Shown: piece after piece, positions 61,615 to 64,000 of the stretch
Layout: the number at the start of each line of letters is the position of its first letter
Position numbering within the stretch: the stretch's first letter is position 1
NCBI GenBank assembly: GCA_018287875.1
Contig: JAGVVL010000002.1
Coordinates: 4,960,001 to 5,024,000, forward strand
Direction: 5' to 3'
Source of the DNA: Nigrospora sphaerica
Taxonomy: Eukaryota > Ascomycota > Sordariomycetes > Amphisphaeriales > Apiosporaceae
Length of the DNA: 64,000 nt
Notes under the pieces: generated by a model
What the model was told of the DNA's origin: nothing
The model's database searches: none
What the model saw: only the letters and a program-made list of their open reading frames with translations
Translations under genes and position numbers: made by a program

Positions 61615-64000
61615 TGGCTCTATGTTCGCCATAGTGAGGGTTCTTGGGGAGCTTGGGCGCTTGCGGGGATGTTAACAGGGCCAAAAGCATTTGGACAAAG
61701 GGGGAATCCACGGCATATTTGATATAGACGCCTGGGTGAGAACTTCCATATACATACTCACTTATGTTGGTAGGCAGCAATAGGTTACCACGAGCCGGTC
61801 CGTGAAACTTGGGGGGAATGTAGGTGGTCGTGTCAAGTTCTTCTACTGGAGACTAGAACGTAACTCCAAGGCCGGACGAGAGAGATGCAAGAGAAGAACG
61901 GGAAATGCCATTGGTTTATCCTGGAGCAGGGGAGGAGGACGCACGACTTCTTGTAGTCGGACGAGAGGGCGTGATAGGTGACGCTGGCGCGCCGTTCCCA
62001 CTATGGATGGTGTGCCACAGGGCTTACCGGGTCTGGCAATTCGAGCAGAGGGATCTGCCTGGATATGTGAAGCAGACGGTCCGGGTTGGCAGCTGATGCT
62101 CGAGGACGTCTGATTGGCGGTGTCGGATGCGAGGCGTTCCAAGGAAGAGAATACGGAGGGTAGGATCAGCAAGAGTGCGAAGTCCCGGTAGGGGCTCGCA
62201 CGTCATGCAAGCGGCCTTCGTCCTATCTCCAGTCTGGACAAGGGCCTTGGGGAGCTTTACCATGACGCGGAACTATCCCTCTGGTGCCGAGAACCAAGTT
62301 GGCCCCGGACCTTGAGCTTGAGTGGGAAGCCTGAAATGGCCAGGGGTTCAGCCGAAGTGGCCAGGCGCGGTGGTGATCTACATTCAAGTCACCCGGAAAA
62401 GGCGGCGCTGGGACAGGCTTCCCTCGCTGGCTACCTGTCTCGATCGTAGCTCGATAGGGTACTCGCCGACTGGGCAGACCGGGTTCAGCACTCGGTAGCA
62501 CAGCTGGTCCTAGATGCCTTTCAGCCCTCGGTGGCCAGGCCCCGTTTCGTGCCCGTGATACATGAGGTGCATACCACTAGAGTTGTGATGAGGAACGGTG
62601 GGCTGGATCGTCATAATTCCCGGGATTCCCGAGCCGTGGCATTAAAGCTTGACCTGACAGCAGGGCAGGTGAATGTCAACCTTGGACACGAAAGAAGGGG
62701 GGGGACAACCTGTGGCAACGGGGGAGGAAAGCAGGTCGCTAGCGCAAGTGACCACCATGTGTACGGCGAAGCATACCAAGTATTCACCGAGCCAATAGAA
62801 CTCGGGGCGAAAACCATTAGTACGGAGTCTGCGCCCATACATCCATCCCATGCCTGGGTCGGCGGCTGCCATTTGGGCAGTTGACGATGGCGTCGAGTTA
62901 CATGACAGGAATCGGGCTGCATGGGGAGGGAGAAATGGGTAGATCGGTGAGACCTGCCTCCGGATCTGGGGCGATTGAGACGTGTGAATAGACGGATACC
63001 GATACCATTCCATCACCAGAGCGATCGATCCGGCAAGTCAAGCCCAAGCTCCATTCCCCCCAGTGTAGCCAGGCGACCTCAGTTGAATGGGAAGCTTCAA
63101 CACAGCACCTTCCTAAAGACGTGTTACGTAGGTAGGTGCTTTACTTATGTAGTTAGGCCCCATAGATGTGGGGTGGCAGCAGGCAAGTAACTCGCGGGAC
63201 TCGTATTCCTCACGATTGTTTGAAGGCGCGCTGGGGTTGGGATTAGGAGGTGGATGCCGCTCGATTCTAGGTATTTAATCCACGGCTTTCTGCTCTACTC
63301 ACGTCGTGCTGCACGAACGCGACGTGTAGCCGTAAGAAAATAGACCCGGATTCCCTAACCGTGTGCTATAACCAGGATCCATGTCCCTCCCCCTCCCCCA
63401 GTGGGTGAGCCAAGCCGCTATGGCCCCCAGATAAGGCTTCCTGGGGTCTGCAGCCAGGCATCTTGGTGAAGCTTGATGCATCGACATCTGCCAAGCAGGG
63501 CTCGCAGGGCTCGCAGGGCTCCCTGCAGGACCGCCTCCTCCCCCACCCCCTCATTCGAGATCCGGCCCCATCATGAAGATCGTCGGACGAATGGGTCCAT
63601 GGAGGGCGTGTGGGCCAAAAAAAAAGCTGGGGAGGCAGGGTCGTCTTCTTCCCCGCATCCAACGGGCACCCGTGCCGGCCCCGAACGGCAGTTAGGGCCA
63701 CCCCGATAGATTGTATTATCGGACCAAGCAGCAGGCAAAGGGAGGCGGCGTACGCGCTAAGAATCAAAGCATTGAGAGCTGCGGGCGATCGCCCCCTTCA
63801 GCTGGGGAAAGTTGTTGCTCAGCTAGTCATACCCTCCCTCAGGGACGGAACATGCAGTCATACCATTCATTCGCTTCACAGCTATGCGTGGTGGTCCGCG
63901 CAGGCTCGGGCCCAGGGTCCATTGGTAAGCAGGGTATACACTGGGACGGACCGACGCCAGAATACTTTGGCAAATCATGTAACGAAAAAGAAGAAGGCAG
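61615..64000. other. Gene-free right end of the window
   Basis: The stretch upstream of the transporter has only short open frames without domain resemblance or coding bias. A 9-nt direct repeat occurs at 63496-63522. A gene starting beyond the window could have its promoter here. Confidence 0.5.
63496..63522 (+). repeat. Three tandem copies of a 9-nt unit
   Basis: CAGGGCTCG occurs twice, followed by CAGGGCTCC, in intergenic DNA. There is no sign that it is translated. Confidence 0.75.

Noticed and set aside
1..64000. Transposons, RIP-mutated DNA or CRISPR arrays
   Set aside because: No transposase or reverse-transcriptase motifs, long terminal or inverted repeats, AT-rich TpA-biased blocks or spaced direct repeats were seen. 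CRISPR is not expected in a fungal nuclear genome.

Overview
The window is a nuclear segment of a filamentous ascomycete, most likely a Sordariomycete. It is GC-rich, with short introns (about 40-150 bp; one proposed leader intron is 322 bp). Most donors are GTAAGT-like, and several introns carry CTAAC or CTGAC branch points before TAG/CAG acceptors. It encodes fungal orthologues on both strands. No tRNA, rRNA, CRISPR, plasmid, viral or intact transposon sequence was recognised. Species cannot be named from what is visible.

Layout. 1-5.9 kb: the 5' end of the proteasome lid gene RPN6 (minus), the U3 snoRNP/ribosome biogenesis gene SOF1, an NmrA-like NAD(P)-binding protein, and an unrecognised basic/acidic protein. 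6.2-16.1 kb: a BAHD-like acyltransferase and xanthine dehydrogenase (both minus), then a divergent aldehyde dehydrogenase. 16.5-24.6 kb: a bZIP factor, AP-3 sigma, a small mitochondrial-type membrane protein, a GH30 xylanase-like enzyme, and exocyst SEC6. 25.2-29.1 kb: a more AT-rich gene with faint uracil-DNA-glycosylase resemblance, a TauD-family dioxygenase and a short orphan frame. 29.7-38.1 kb: an 11-exon neurofibromin/IRA-type RasGAP of about 2,595 residues. 40.9-50.9 kb: RAT1/XRN2 exoribonuclease, the USO1/p115 golgin tether and a PRMT3-type arginine methyltransferase. 56.1-61.6 kb: an EF-hand MscS channel and an MFS sugar transporter. Gene-free stretches lie at 38.1-40.9, 50.9-56.1 and 61.6-64.0 kb.

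Most genes are housekeeping (proteasome, ribosome biogenesis, 5'-3' RNA decay, vesicle tethering and sorting, Ras signalling), so the segment does not look like one pathway cluster. USO1, SEC6 and AP-3 sigma all serve membrane traffic, and SOF1 and RAT1 both serve RNA processing, but they are not arranged as units. Accessory character is concentrated at 3-8 kb and 25-29 kb.

The gene models were rebuilt by eye by joining frames across GT...AG introns with consistent phase. Several depend on very small exons: an 8-nt internal exon in the aldehyde dehydrogenase, an 8-nt first coding exon in the transporter and a 15-nt last exon in the RasGAP. No striking new multi-gene system was found. The more unusual items are the AT-richer 25.2 kb gene, the microexons, the PRMT3 homologue lacking the CxxC half of its zinc finger, a probable active-site change in xanthine dehydrogenase, eight tandem coiled-coil heptads in USO1, and shared TACATATGTA palindromes in upstream regions.
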